Assembly (NCBI GenBank): GCA_940671915.1
Contig: CALNVZ010000174.1
Span: 78,451,783-78,515,782 of the forward strand
DNA length: 64,000 nucleotides
Reading direction: 5' to 3'
Origin: Paracentrotus lividus
Lineage: Eukaryota > Echinodermata > Echinoidea > Camarodonta > Echinidae
A program made the position numbers and the translations under genes. Below are positions 1 through 12,348 of the stretch, in pieces; positions within the stretch are counted from its first letter, which is position 1; each line of letters begins with the position of its first letter. Under the pieces are notes generated by a model. The model did not search any database. It was not told the origin of the DNA and saw nothing but the letters and a program-made list of their open reading frames with translations.

Positions 1-1425
1 ACGAAAAATGGAGGGGGTTCAAATTTTCAGACCCCGCCTTCACTTTTGTATTGGGCCTTTTAGGGGCGCCATTTTGGGCCCAATGTGTAAATTTTTGTGT
101 TTTCCTACCTAATTCGCAAATTTTTCTCCAATTTGAGTGGCAAGTAGTATAAAATGTCAGAGGAATTCACACTAAATAGTACTGCATCATGAATATTTAC
201 TTCCTTATTGTTTAAGGGTCTCAAATTGCACAAGAACTGGGGAAAATGAAGGGCGGATGAATAAAATTCAGGAAAAATATGGCTTTTTTATTTCCTTTTG
301 GGCTAGAATAATCAAAATTAATGAGTAAAAATGGTATTAAACATTGGAATGAATGAGAAATAAATGTCACATACCATTTAAATGGTTATTCAAGCCTATT
401 ATAGACTTTTAAAGGTAAATTATATACCCCAATTTAGTATTTTAACAGATGTATATGTTACTTCGACAACAGAGGGCGACAAACTAATTTTATAAATTTT
501 CCAAACCTGCTTTTAAATATCAACTTCAGATCACTATGAATGCATGTATGATCTAAAATTAAGAGAAATTTAGAAATTAAATACATTTACAAAGGGAGTT
601 TACTAAAACAGTGCGTTTTTATATTTTTTTACAAATGGATTTACCGCCCACTGACCGCTTTTTTTTTTTTTTTTTTTTACAACTCTATTTGCACTAATCG
701 TTCTGCTTGAAATAAAAACAATTGGCGCTGTGATATTTTTGTTCACACTTGACACATAACACAACCTTAGTCTAATCTAAAAATTGTTGGTATACAACAT
801 GTACAATTTCGGAGTTATGTATTTTTTTTTTAATGAAATAAATCCAATGGAAAAGGAAAAAACACATATTTTGTAGTATGATTACAGGGAAAGTCTATAA
901 AGACCACCGGGCTGCCGTCTCGATATCAGTAAGAATACTGATGGCAAATTTTTGTTGGAGTAGCATGACATCATACTTGGTGCCGGAATGCTTACATTTG
1001 ACTGGAAGACATCGTCTATTTTCCGAACACCATCCATTTCAAAGGAGGAAAGTAATTTGCAATTAGTCTGTGTATATGATATATCCTTCATAGATTGTGA
1101 GGTGTAAATTATAATTGCAACTTCGAAGTAACTTATGTAAGCCTATCTCACCATGTTTTTTGATCAAAACACAGTTTCTATCTGAGCGATAGTTGTTTTT
1201 CTCCTTTTCTCCAATGGTTGTTGGACCTTCAGAACAGTATGTGATATATTTAGTTCCTTCAAATTCAACGGTGTCGATTTGTTTTGGCGGATTGGGGGGG
1301 ATGATCGTCGATATTTCCTCTTTTCCCCAATGTGACACACGATCGATACTATATGATCGCAGTGTACATTTTGGGCGGAGTAATGCTTGTATACAGTATG
1401 CATATAAATAGGGGAAAAACCAGTT
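1..1425. other. AT-rich non-coding stretch, no gene seen
   Basis: I see no exon with a recognisable domain here. There is a run of about 18 T residues near 660-678 and a second T run near 820. The short open frames at 878-1066 and on the opposite strand at 1063-1616 overlap each other, lack domain signals, and run into the tandem repeat that starts at about 1430. They are best treated as chance frames. Confidence 0.5.
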
Positions 1426-1429
1426 AGTA

Positions 1430-2290
1430 TTGTATAATGCGAGCGCGAGCGCGAGCTGAAAATTTTCCTCAATAATAGTGACATTAAATGGGGTATTTTG
1501 TAGCATAATTCGAGAGCAAAACGAGGAAGGGGCTTTATAACTGGTATGTTCAAAAGGGAAACCATCATGATCATGATGTAATGGCTAGATATACACATTA
1601 TGTTATACACATGCATAAAAGTATCTACTATTACATATTTTCAAATTCATAGAGCCATTATGCGAGCGCGAAGCGAGAGCTGAAAATTTTCTCAGTAATA
1701 GTTACATGAAATGGGACATTTATTGTAGAATAATACGAACGCGAAACAAGGAAACCGGGCTTTATCTGGTTTATTAAAGGGGCACCATCATGATAAAAAT
1801 TATATATATATAGATACATTTATACACGCATGCACATTATCATGCATATGAGTACTAGTATATGAATATCGTAGAGGCTGTAATAATGCCGAGCGCGAAG
1901 CGCGAGCTTAAAATTTTCACAATAATATTGAACTTTAAAATGGTATTTGTTGCGTAAAATGTAAGCGCGAAATCGATGGAGGGCTAGGGGCTTTAACTGG
2001 TGATTAGAAGCGGGCCATGCCAACGAAGGAAAATATATATAATATGGTAGAATTTCATTTAGGCAATGTTGTGCGAGCGCGAAGCGCGAGCTGAAAATTT
2101 TCTTAATAATAGTGACCTGATGAAACAGGATAAGAAACGGTGAGGGAGTGGGTGTTACCATCGTGACGTTATTACCTATGTACAAGCATAAAAGCTAAAC
2201 GAATGCAAGTACAGTTTGTAATAGCCTATATTATGCGAGCGCGAAGCGCGAGCTGAAAAACTTTCATGCGAGTTTCAACAGTTATCTGAA
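1430..2290 (+). repeat. Tandem array carrying GCGAGCGCGAAGCGCGAGC words
   Basis: About five units of 165-230 bp each begin with a variant of the GC-rich word GCGAGCGCGAAGCGCGAGC followed by TGAAAATTTTC. Starts are near 1439, 1662, 1891, 2073 and 2235. Between the words, the unit carries related AT-rich text (AATAATAGTGAC, GGGGCTTTA.CTGGT, ACCATCATGA). The GC-rich word stands out sharply from its surroundings and contains the self-complementary core GCGCGAAGCGC. Unit length drifts by tens of bases while the word is conserved. This is a satellite-like array of unknown role. Confidence 0.8.
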
Positions 2291-3142
2291 ATGAAATTTC
2301 AGCTCATTTGATCGTTAAGTGAAAGTGTATTATACTTGTATAATCATGGATATAATTTATAAGAGTTATATCCATTGGTATAATCAATGGTCCGAGTCCC
2401 CAAAAAAGTACCCTTGTTGATGAAGAGCCGAGATAAGTGTTACAGACTCTTCGATATTCCATTATTTATTTTATCAAACCATGGTGGATTATTGAGGGGA
2501 ATACTTATGCCTTCAGCTTTTTACTTATCAAGACAAGTGTCGGTTGCCCTGGTTATCATTGAATTGTACATAGTGAAACATCTGCGTTTCCATTATCTAC
2601 AAGGTTGTATTGTGTTTTACATGCTTACTAAAGTATATCAGGCACACACGAGGAAGATTTGCGATTAAGTGAGAAGATTTTGGATTTCTGAATGTCAGAA
2701 ATATGCATTTTTAGACTGCAAAATAATATAATAATGTCATAAAAGTGTTTAATATGATAATAAATATGTAATGGATAGATTTATATGCACATAATATGAT
2801 ACTTTTCATTTTCTTGATATCGAAATATTGGGGGGGATGATTGTACACACCATCCCCCCACCAAAATTATTGGGGGGGATGCATCCCCCCCATCCCCCCC
2901 ACAATCGACACCCATGGTCTCCACTGTACAATTTTGTTGGAAGCGAACCCTTATCAACTTCAGAATGACATCACCATCATTATCACTATCATGAAGTTTA
3001 AGTGTAGGCATTGATCGATCTATGTTCAGTTTAAAGTTATTTTATGTCTTATTGGAATTCCAAATTAACACCATTGAAAGTGTTTTATTTTGTTTAGAGA
3101 CTTGAACCGTCTTGACCACATCGTGGGCAATTTTTCAATAAA
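2291..3142. other. Non-coding; C-rich imperfect repeat
   Basis: There is no supported gene. A 93-codon open frame at 2387-2668 has no recognisable motif and AT-rich composition. A short G/C homopolymer repeat lies near 2828-2905, where GGGGGGGATG and CATCCCCCC words alternate and can pair with each other. Confidence 0.45.
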
Positions 3143-3912
3143 AAAAGCACTTGAGATCAGAGACTTAAAGAGAAAAGTGTTCGGTTATGGGAAGGTGCAC
3201 AGAAAATTTGCCTTTAAATTTATGCTGTTCAGAATTATGGCTTTGTAATTCATTGATGTTAAACAAAATGATTACTAGCGCGAAGCGCGAACTGATTTTT
3301 TTTTTTTTTTTTTTTTGCTGAAAATTTGAGTTAATTTTGCATTATATACCACATTAATATCAGCGAGCGCGAAGCGCGAGCCGAAAATAATGAGCTCAAA
3401 CTTCCAGTTAATTGTGCATTACAAACCCTTTTAGTATCCGCGAGCGTGAAGCGCGAGCCGAAATTGGCGTTTTAAAAGAATACATGGAGTAAAAAGGGCA
3501 CATTTTAGTATTAAAAGTGCCCCTTTTTATTTACAAAAATGACATTTTATAGCTAAAGAAAAGGGGCACTTTTAAGGTGGATGACAAAGTGGGGTCACAG
3601 TGCCCTCCTGCCCCTCCCCCCGGTTTTCGCCGCCTCTGAAGTGAGCCTTTCCGTGGTTGACGATGAAGATAACTATATTCTTGATTGGGCGATGTGAGCT
3701 TCATGTTTTGTATTGGACTTGACGTAGTCACACTCTATTATGAGGTCTTGAACTGTAATGACACTGGATACAATTATTACCTACGCAAAGAAATAGTGTG
3801 AAGAATTAAAAAAAAAAAGAAAAAAAAAAAAATTCACCAGACAGTGGAAGATAGAGGAATAGAATAAAGATGGATAATGTTTTATCTGATAATGCCCAAT
3901 GTGGGGTTATTC
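3143..3912 (+). repeat. Interspersed repeat, inverted copy at 24076-25041
   Basis: The segment is a diverged reverse-complement match to 24076-25041. Shared landmarks in order are GCACTTGAGATCAGAGACTT, three GCGCGAAGCGCGAGC-type words (3272, 3363, 3439), GGGGCACTTTTAAGGTGGAT, GAGGCGG.GAA/TTCGCCGCCTC, and GCCCAATGTGGGGTTA at the far end. The two copies differ by short indels and by an insertion of about 150 bp near 24370-24520. One end is an A-rich run next to GCACTT, which may be a retroposition tail. No coding sequence is seen, so I class it as a non-autonomous mobile repeat of unknown type. Confidence 0.75.
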
Positions 3913-4769
3913 AGGCCCGTAACTAGAGGGTTCGAAGAACCCCCCCCCCCCCCCGCTGGCGAGCAAAGGTCCGCTTGACAAAAAAAAAAAAAAAAAAGAT
4001 GAGAAAAAGAAAAAAAAAAGGAAGATCATGTAAAGACGACCTTTAGCGACCCATCATTCTGTAATGCAGCAAAGAATTATAAGCTCTCAAAGACAAAGGG
4101 GCCATAATTACCCCAGGGCCATAATTACCCCAGTCTCCCCTACTGGAGTTTCAGATTTTCTAATCACTACATAATTTTGTTCTACATAATAGTTCATGCA
4201 CCTTCCTCTTTCTATATTTCCCTATCTTTTATTCTCCTAGTTTACTTGTCATTATTGAAAGAAATGCAACAATTGTCACTTCTGACTGACTGGTTTCCAG
4301 ACAACACTAAACACCCCTGCATGATACTTAGAGTAGGCATATCAACATAATCAATGTATTGAATAACATTTCCCTTTTTATACATGGGATACCGCTTCAG
4401 ATTTCTTGCTTTTATCTCGATTTTAAACATCGCGATTGATACGTATAATGAAACAAGACCCCCCCCCCCCCAAAAAAAAGGGGGGGGGGTATTAATATGA
4501 CTATCCACAAAAATGATGATGAAGTCACGTTCATTAATGTTTACTGAGAGCTGAATGACTCATGGAGCTGAACACATATCATTATGCTCCCCTATCCCCA
4601 TAACTACCCCGTGTCACAGCAAGCTAACAACGGTAGGAGATTCCGGGGAATATTTCATATCACGGCCTTCAATAACTGGCTTATAACCCCCCAAAACCTA
4701 CATGGCTTCTAGTGTTGCTATCACCCCTCCATGGTACACCATTTCAACGTGAAAATACAGCTTTGGAAA
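3913..4769. other. Gene A upstream region
   Basis: This stretch holds homopolymer blocks (C run at 3942-3955; C, A and G runs at 4460-4490) and no gene. From about 4505 to the gene A start the text shows patchy similarity to the region just upstream of gene D (for example GTTCATTAATG and GCTTCTAG). This is therefore the likely promoter side of gene A, but the CATAAAAG and GGGAAATCCC motifs conserved at the other loci are not intact here. Confidence 0.4.
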
Positions 4770-6104
4770 ATGTATTTTACACACCGTTCTTTTTACCATT
4801 ATCTTTTTATTTTGATATTCTTCGCTGTTCTCGAGGACATTTGTGAAGCGCGCAGAAGCGGAGGTAAGAAAACTGTATTTTCATCTCATGTAGATAGCAC
4901 CCGCGCATGCCGTAAATACATTCGGATGAACGAAGAAAGATGTACCGCACTGTATATAACTCTGTGGGGAGGATACGTGAATCTCGGAGGGTGATCATAT
5001 TTTATGTACCTATATTCATTTTATTCCCGTATAAGTATTTTTTTAAAGTATTTTTTGTACCTCAGAATATAATACTAATGATATAATAAGCCATAAGATA
5101 ATATTGTGAGATAAAAAAATGTTTAAATTATTTTGAAATGTGTACATATGGAAGAGTTATACAGTCGTGTATCTTTTTCTCTCTGTCTCCTCACCCTTTC
5201 CCATCCCTCTCCATCTCTCCCACTCTCTCTCTCTCTCCTTCTCCTTATCTGTCTCTCTCTCTTTCATCCTGTCACCTCTCTCTCTCTCTTTCTTTCTCCC
5301 CCCCCCCTCTCTCTGTTTCATTCTGCTCTGAGTATATCTCTCGTTACCTGTATATATCTATTTCCATCTCTATACCTTCCCCCATCTCTCTCTCTCTCTC
5401 TCTCTCTCCGTGTCTATATTTAGTCATGACGTTGTGTCATGATTGTGTCCGCCAGCATGACGAAAATAGATGCACGCAATCGCTTGTGTTTGATCAATCG
5501 GTCGATTCTTTTATCCACATCATCATCATACATAAAAACAGTTTTTTTTTAAAACCAAAAGTAGACATCCAAAATATGAGCCCCGTATAATAAAAAACTG
5601 AAATTGATAACTCGATTCTTTTAAAATCAAAATATTCTCTCTAAATTTTTTTAGCGCTTTTAGTTTGGCTTATATCCACTTGGTGCTTGGTGTATCAACA
5701 GAAGGCATAGACTCTGTTTGTCTAATACCACGTGGGCTATACCCATTTGGTCTAACAATAATTTGGTCTAAGTTTTTCTTGGTATAATGTATAATTTGTC
5801 TAATTCTCACTTGGACTAATGACTACTTGGTCTTATTACCAGTTCGTCTTATAGCCAAATTGTCCAATTGCATTTTGGTCTAATTACCAAATTAATATTT
5901 GTCTATTACCAGTTTACTAGAAGTGACCAAGTGGTGTTACACCAAGTGGACATTAGACGAAATGGAAATAGACAAAATGGTAAATAAGCGAAGTGGCAAT
6001 TAAACCAAGAGAGAGAGAGAGAGAGAGACACGGTGGGGGGGGGGGGGGGGGGGAGGGGTGAGAGAAAGGAGGGGGTAGTCAATAAGACACAATGAAAGAT
6101 GTCA

Positions 6105-6135
<31 letters not shown>

Positions 6136-7377
6136 AAATAAAAATGTCGGTCTCCAATTGCTCCCAAATGTACATTTTTATTTAAGCCTTACCACGTGTT
6201 AAACTCTTACACTGATGTAAAATAAGCTGGTTGATATCTTGAGGAACATTATATATTTTAAAAAAATGCAAAGATGAAAGATTATTCACATCTTTAACGT
6301 CATCATTGGAAGACGTGACTGGGACTGATCCTGGGCATGATCAGGGTTCGTTTGTAGGCTGTAGTATAAGAGCTAATAAAATGGCGTTACCACTCCATCC
6401 AAGGAGGTTATGCCTGCAGTCACACAGACACTTACGTTTAGTTACGTTTTTTGTTGTTTTATCCTTATTTCATCTTCTGTTCTTTCATTTCTTATGTATT
6501 TCATACTTTTATTGGATGAACGAAATTATCACTATTTCCATTGCTGTCTATAACGGGAATGCATCCTTGGGGATCCGTAGAAAAGAAAATAATGTTTGGA
6601 CGCAACCGGACGTAACTCAACGTAAGTGTCTGTGTGACTGCAGCATAAGAATGACAGGGAATGGTGTTCTGCGTAAACATAATTTGAATTTTGTGTTTGA
6701 AAAAAAATCAGCACAACAATTTGGGTTTACCTATTCCCATTTGTCTTGATATTTCCTTTGATGTCTCTTTGTATTAAGTAATAAGTCAAATAACTCCAGA
6801 AAAAATGCCTAGCAATCATCGTAGCAACATATACACGTATTTTCATATTTCTTTGATTAAGCATTAGAGCTTATTTTATACATGTATTAAAAATCTATTT
6901 TCATATTATTACCCTCTTTATGTTGCAGGATCTCGAGTTCGACGACGGGTATCTGGTGGATACAGCTCCGGCGGTTCGGTCGGTGGTCTCAGCCTGGAAG
7001 CCAAGATAGCTATAGGAGTGGTAGTATCCATCATTGCAATTATCACGATCAGCTACATGTGTTACAAATGTTCACAAGAGGACGAAACAGAACAACAGGC
7101 CGCCGGTGTTTCCGCTACTCAACAGAAGACGAATCCAGGCCCAACACACCACACCAGCACCACAACCACCACCTCCACCACCAGAGACCACGCCCTGCAC
7201 CCTAGTGCCTATCCAAATAACGGAGGAACTCTTTCAGATGACTCTAATAAGGCTTCACCATTCCCCGAAATGGCACCACCCAGTTATAATCAAGTTGTTA
7301 ATGCATCAGGAAATACCTATCTGGCAACGGATCCTTCCTTTGAACGTAATGGGATGGAGAAAGCTACAGAATTATAA
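4770..7377 (+). CDS. Gene A: small single-pass membrane protein with PPSY tail, two exons
   Basis: Exon 1 is 4770-4863 (31 codons plus 1 nt, donor GTAAG). Exon 2 is 6929-7377 (acceptor TTGCAG, stop TAA). They join in phase 1 to give about 180 residues. Residues 1-27 form a signal peptide (MYFTHRSFYHYLF..., ending before CEARR). A short basic Gly-rich segment follows (RRSGGSRVRRRVSGGYSSGG). One transmembrane helix lies at about residues 57-77 (IAIGVVVSIIAIITISYMCY), then KCSQEDE. The cytoplasmic tail is Thr/His/Asn rich and ends with MAPPSYNQVVNASGNTYL and an ERNGME terminus. PPSY is a PPxY motif, known in other proteins to bind WW domains; YNQV also fits the YxxPhi endocytic pattern. Exon 1 is clearly homologous to exon 1 of genes C and D. 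A candidate AATAAA lies at 7382. The family is not recognised; both exons, phase and paralogues make the gene model strong. Confidence 0.85.
5161..5412. repeat. CT-rich microsatellite in gene A intron
   Basis: This is an impure (CT)n/(CTCTCC)n tract of about 250 bp with C runs. It makes long artificial open frames of Ser/Leu/Pro. It lies within the intron of gene A; a shorter, decayed CT-rich tract is at the matching place in gene D (about 54975-55035). Confidence 0.85.
5665..6005. repeat. Degenerate TTTGGTCTAAT minisatellite with head-to-head arms
   Basis: The words ACTTGGTCTAAT, TTTGTCTAAT and CATTTGGTCTAA recur about every 18-25 bp from 5690 to 5900. The complementary words then follow (ACCAAGTGG, TAGACGAAATGG, TAGACAAAATGG) to 6005, so the tract can fold on itself. 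It sits in the gene A intron and ends at a GA-repeat and a G run (6008-6060). It is non-coding. Confidence 0.7.
6405..6655. repeat. Inverted repeat element in gene A intron
   Basis: The 33 bases at 6414-6446 and 6611-6643 are near-perfect reverse complements (one mismatch), starting CTGCAGTCACACAGACACTT and separated by about 164 bp. The match continues weakly outside (TTATGC/GCATAA). It is most likely a MITE-like element; the loop is too long for a normal microRNA precursor. The 147-codon open frame at 6306-6749 runs across it and is not a gene. Confidence 0.65.
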
Positions 7378-7675
7378 TTATAATAAATGTAATGAATGTA
7401 TCATATCATATGAATTCGAAGATGATTAATACTCCCGTTCCCCTTGTATGGTGCCACATTTTAATGAGCACCGCCTCAATAACGGCAACGCAGTATCTGA
7501 CGCATGAATTAAAAAGGTGTGTTTTGCACATCTTGTTCTTTAGACAAAATATATATTTGCCCAATCTGCTCAAAAATGAGAAATTAGTTCCATCCGCAAG
7601 ATTTTCCTCTGATTTATTAAACTAATATGCCTCGGCAATGCAGTATCCACGCATTTAAATAATGTGCTTTTCATG

Positions 7676-7706
<31 letters not shown>

Positions 7707-7774
7707 AGTTTTGTACATCTTCATCACAAGGGTCATGGCTAATGAGTGACGGATGGCCAGGATTGAGTACGGTG
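7378..7774 (+). other. Gene A 3' flank with AATAAA and (ATTG)n
   Basis: AATAAA at 7382-7387 lies five bases after the gene A stop codon and would give a very short 3' UTR. A (GATT)n run of about seven units spans 7676-7706. No other gene is seen. Confidence 0.5.
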
Positions 7775-8609
7775 TTTTTTTTTTTCTCGACGACATTGTG
7801 TTATGAGTGTTAAATGTTAATCTTTTTGACGAATTAAGATTCTGGTAGGATCGAAACTCAGGCTCTTTTTGACACAATATAATCTTATACATTTTTTAAT
7901 CACAGTTCCCCCGTAAATTAAGGCTGAACTTTAACGACTCGAAGGAGACTTGCTGTAAGTGGGACTTTCATATTTGTGTGTGTAATTTTGTTAACAACCA
8001 AAGAATGAACGTTTAGAACATGAAAATGGATAATACATGCAAAGCTAAAATGGCGGCTGGCAGAAGAGTATTAGACTTTTTTTCGTACATTAACGTCATA
8101 TAAACTATACGCCCTTGTGTCAGCTGCACGTTAATACATGTTAATATATATTTTTGGGGTAGTGGTAAGATTATGTGTTTTGTGTAATGGACTGAGAGGA
8201 CATTCATTTAGAATTAAAGTAATTGTTGAGATGCTAGTGGTAGAAATTAATGTTGTAAAACTTCAAAAAAATTTCATGTATACAACAACAAAAAAAAGTC
8301 ATAATATGTACATAATTATATTTGTCTATTGACAAAAAGTACTATTGTCGCTTACTTTCGTGTAAAAATAATGTTTGCTTTTTCGTTTGATTATTTCCAC
8401 TCAAACTATAATTTCCAATAAAAATAATTGTAAGTTAATGAAATGTAAACCTCACAATATGATAACATTTACAAACGAATTCATGCCAAATTACGTGTAC
8501 ATAATTTTATCTATTTTTTCTATTTTAGACAATCGCAGTTCAAGTCGTTCGGTCAATAGGCTTACACAAGCATACTAGTGGAGTGCAACATATTGGATAA
8601 TAATACATG

Positions 8610-8718
<109 letters not shown>

Positions 8719-8838
8719 CGTAAAAATGAAATTCTCATATTTGTTCAACTTTGTTTTGTTTAGGATTTTGATTATCCGCCACCCCACAAAACATGTATAA
8801 ATATTACTCCCGTTTTACAGTTTTACATGTATAGATTA

Positions 8839-9087
8839 AGGGTGGTATCTCATGCACTTCGCGAAAACTACTTTGACATATTTTTAAGACGGATTTGAAA
8901 CAACTTTGAGACGGATATAAAACAACTTCGAGACGGATTTCGGAGACGTCGCGGAAACTACTTTGAGACGGTTCTTTGAAACTGCTTTGAGACGGTTTTT
9001 GAAAATTGTCGCGGAGACGTCTCTAATACTTTGTATCCGTCGCGGAATTCCGTCGCGGAGACGTCTCCGCGAAGTGAGACACCACAC
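8839..9087. mobile_element. Harbinger-like MITE, copy 1
   Basis: Terminal inverted repeats read GGGTGGTATCTCA on the left and GTGAGACACCACAC on the right, flanked by TTA at 8836-8838 and 9088-9090. The interior is made of GAGACGG, GTCGCGGAGACGTC and similar words. A 3-bp TTA target duplication is typical of the PIF/Harbinger superfamily. It encodes nothing. Related copies are at 27078-27347 and about 35589-35870. Confidence 0.75.
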
Positions 9088-10057
9088 TTAGGCAAGTGAT
9101 TCCCCATAAAAAAAATGCATTTGTTATTGTCCAATTGTACACTATAACAGAAGGGTAATGCTGATTTAGCCATTCACAGCATAGTCTTTCCTGACCAAAG
9201 AAGTTAAGCATTTATTTTTTTATTTAGATATTTCAAATATTCCCTAATTCTTCCAATCAACAATCATATCAATTTCCATTTTATATCATTTTGCAGCTAA
9301 TAATAAACTATCAAATTCAACTTGACATCTCTTAATGAAAATCGTTAAAAAAAAGTTCAAGTTCAAGTATGTGTGCCCAATATATTGTACTCGATTTGTA
9401 CTGTTTTACTACTTGTATTAACATGTTGAGAGTATTGTGTTTATACATGTATTTGCATTATTGTCAAAATGGTTTTTTCATCAAGTGTGCCCATCATGTA
9501 CCAAATATGATTTATGTGTAGAATATGATTATAACAATTAAATGAAATATCAGACAAACAGAAATAAATTTGAATGTTTGTTTCTTTTATCGCATCATAA
9601 TTATGATAGACCCATACATTCCTTCTTAAAACCATTTATGAATGGTGGTTGTTTGGTTTTTATAATGACAACCAGTCAAAGTTTTGACTTCAAATTGATT
9701 AGTTCTATATAATCAATATAAATTCTAAATCTAAATTCATATTTATCGCATCCATTCACTTAAATATACCTCCCATTAATGATCTGCCTCTGAGTCTCTC
9801 TTTCTTTTTCTCTCCCCCCCCCCCTCTCTCTCTCTCACTATTTCTCACTATTTCTACTTCTTTCACTCTCTGTCTGTCTGTCTGTCTGTCTATGTCTGGT
9901 TTCTCTCTCTCTCTGCTCTCTTATCTCGCATCCCCTTTCCCAACGAAGCGCGGGGGGGGGGGGGATTCGGGGGCACCCACTGGTCTACCGGGACCACCCC
10001 TTGCCCATCTGCGTGTACATCATAATATTCTTGTAACCAGCTGTTAGTGACAAAGTG

Positions 10058-10067
10058 GGGAAATCCC
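10058..10067 (+). promoter_or_regulatory. Candidate kappa-B (Rel/NF-kB) site, locus B
   Basis: GGGAAATCCC fits the established Rel/NF-kB consensus GGGRNNYYCC. It sits in a block conserved upstream of loci B, C and D, which also holds CTACAGGTTCAGCCTGCAGA and CACCGCGAATAATAGAA. At this locus the block is now more than 8 kb from the remaining promoter because of transposon insertion. Function is inferred only from motif and conservation. Confidence 0.45.
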
Positions 10068-10503
10068 AAATATCTCAGTTCTGTTCAATACTCGATATAC
10101 GCGATATTCCTCTGTCATTTTCAACAACAAAACAACATATGTCGCTTTCCTATATATGGGATCGGCTATGTATAGGACTACAGGTTCAGCCTGCAGAGCT
10201 CGTAGAAATAATAGACTTGTAACACCGCGAATAATAGAAGATAAAAAAAATCTATAAAAACTGTCAATGAGAACTTGGTTCCAAAAGGTATTACATCCAT
10301 CTTTGACGTTATCTAGACAAACGCACTTGTTTATAATATTTTTGTACATGCATCTATGAAACTGTTTTTAGAAAGTACATTTTATGATGGTCGCTTTCAA
10401 TATCAAAGTATTATACTTTTGTCAAAAGAAAGGTACCTACCTGAATAATGATATGATATAAATAAATGTCATTTCATTATCAATTGATGTAGAACCTTTT
10501 AGT

Positions 10504-11474
10504 AAGATTGCATCTGCTTTAGACAATTGTTGTCATACAATTGGTTTATTTTTGGACTTCTCCAAGCCTTCGACACAATTGATCACAATATACTTTTTAA
10601 AAACTTTATCATTATGTGTCGAGGGAAGGCCTTGGAGTGGTTCAAAAGCTATCTTACCAATAGAACACAGTTTGTATCTTTAAATGGAGTAGAGTCTAAT
10701 ACAAAACCTGTTACATATGGAATTCCACAAGGTAGCATTTTAGGCTCATTAATTTTTATAATATATATAAATGATTTCCAATACTCATCTCGTTTGTTAT
10801 CATTCATTATGCTGATGATTCAAGTGTTTATTTTTCACACCGTAATCCTAAAACACTTCTTGATATTGTTAATAATGAATTACTATGTGTATGTGAATGG
10901 ATATTTGCAAACAGACTTTCACTGAATGTAAACAAAACAAATTTCATGCTCTTTAGTACATCTATTTCAAATGTACCTGGCAATATTATATTAAATAATG
11001 TTCAAATAAAACAAGTGCCCTCTATCAAATTTCTAGGTATTTTTATTGATGAAAAAATGAATTGGAAGACACATACAAATTATATTGCTTCTATATTATC
11101 TAGAAATACTGGTGTGATGTACAAATTGAAATTAATGTTTCCATCTTATGTAATGCATATGTTATACTTTACTCTATTACAACCATATTTGAATTATGCC
11201 GTTCTTGCCTGGGGCAACTCTTTAAAACTCCAATTGAACAAAGTATTAATTATACAAAAAAGGGCGATACGTATTATCTCCAACTCCGAGATACGAGCTC
11301 ATACAAGCCCTCTCTTTTTTGAAAGACGTATTTTAAAAATTCATGATATATTTAATTTTCAATTGGGTTCTCTTATGTTTCAAATGAATAAAAACGAATT
11401 GCCCGAGGCACTCAGCTCAATGTTTACAAAAAATAATGAAGTACATAACTACCCTACTCGTCAAGCTTTTGCAT
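10504..11474 (+). pseudogene. Non-LTR retrotransposon reverse transcriptase, frameshifted fragment
   Basis: Two overlapping frames (10527-10925 and 10946-11476) give one reverse transcriptase of the CR1/L2/Jockey superclade. Visible motifs are FLDFSK and AFDTIDHN, KALEWFKSYLTNR, GIPQGSILG with a YINDF block, the catalytic YADD in a shifted frame near 10810, KTNFMLFS, and KFLGIFIDEKMNW. A frameshift lies between FLDFSK and AFDTID, and a second one just before YADD, so no active enzyme can be made. The 5' part (endonuclease) is missing. The reading frame is cut at YPTRQAFA by the TIR element that starts at 11476. Confidence 0.85.
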
Positions 11475-11475
11475 A

Positions 11476-12348
11476 GGGGAAACCGGGGACAATTGTAACA
11501 CTTTTTTTCCAAATTTGACTTATCAACTTTATTATAACTCAATACTTGCTTAAAACCAAGTAAAACGAAATTTGGATATCTTAGCTCGACATATGAATAG
11601 GTTTGGTTTAAGTAAAACTATTTATTTTGAAGCCATAATCATTTCAAAACACGAGGTCGAGTGTTACAATTGCCCCTAAACCAGGGGCAATTGTAACAGA
11701 CGTACGGGGCAATTGTAACACATGAAATTTTAACATTTTGCTTTTCATTATCAAAGCTATGCACTTGACAGATCCAAGATTTAAACAACATTAACCACAT
11801 CAGCTAATTATTATAAAACATGACAATGCTTGAATTAAGTTACATTATATTTTCCACTTGTTATATACATGGCATGGGATTATTGCAGAAGTTTACGTGC
11901 TCTGTACGGGCGCTGAATTGTCCCGGGGCTAGGTACGGGGCAAAAGTATTTCCTAAACGGCATTGTTACTATTGCCCCTGTGGTGGGCGACCATGTTTGG
12001 AGAGATTTTTTTCTTTCTTAGCTTAGGTCTTCATCGTTGAAACGTTAGCAAAATATGGCCTAAAAACATAATTTTTAAATATATAAAAATGACAGCCGTG
12101 GCTCATCCACATATTTGTCCAGAAGAAAAACAATGGGTAATGTGAAATATTACTTTCCTACTCAAAAAACGATTTTCTGCTGTAGAAAGTTCCACGAATC
12201 GTTAAATCTGCTAATACTCTAACAGCATGAGGAGCGATGAAATGCGCATGCTCTGTACAAATTTTAAGTTTGTAGCGTGTTTCTGCTAGGGATGGGAGCC
12301 CCTGTTACAATTGCCCCCGTGTTACAATTGTCCCCGGTCTCCCCTACA
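11476..12348. mobile_element. TIR element with reiterated CAATTGTAACA words
   Basis: The 26-bp ends GGGGAAACCGGGGACAATTG... and ...CAATTGTCCCCGGTCTCCCC are near-perfect inverted repeats flanked by TA (11474 and 12349). Internally, the end word (GGGGCAATTGTAACA, both orientations) recurs near 11661-11725, 11963 and 12302. No transposase is visible. The TA duplication fits Tc1/mariner-like and several other families. It interrupts the retrotransposon RT frame. Confidence 0.8.

Noticed and set aside
1063..1616. Two overlapping minus-strand frames of about 150 codons
   Set aside because: They overlap in different frames and extend into the tandem repeat; no recognisable motif.
2387..2668. 93-codon plus-strand frame
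   Set aside because: No signal peptide, domain or paralogue in the window; composition matches the surrounding AT-rich DNA.
4640..4652. kappa-B site upstream of gene A
   Set aside because: CGGGGAATATTTC only partly fits the consensus and the conserved block around it is not recognisable.
6306..6749. 147-codon open frame in the gene A intron
   Set aside because: It runs across a near-perfect inverted repeat, has no domain, and lies between two well-supported exons.
10044..10349. 101-codon minus-strand frame in the kappa-B block
   Set aside because: The duplicate at 36900-37200 does not keep the frame, so conservation is not at the protein level.
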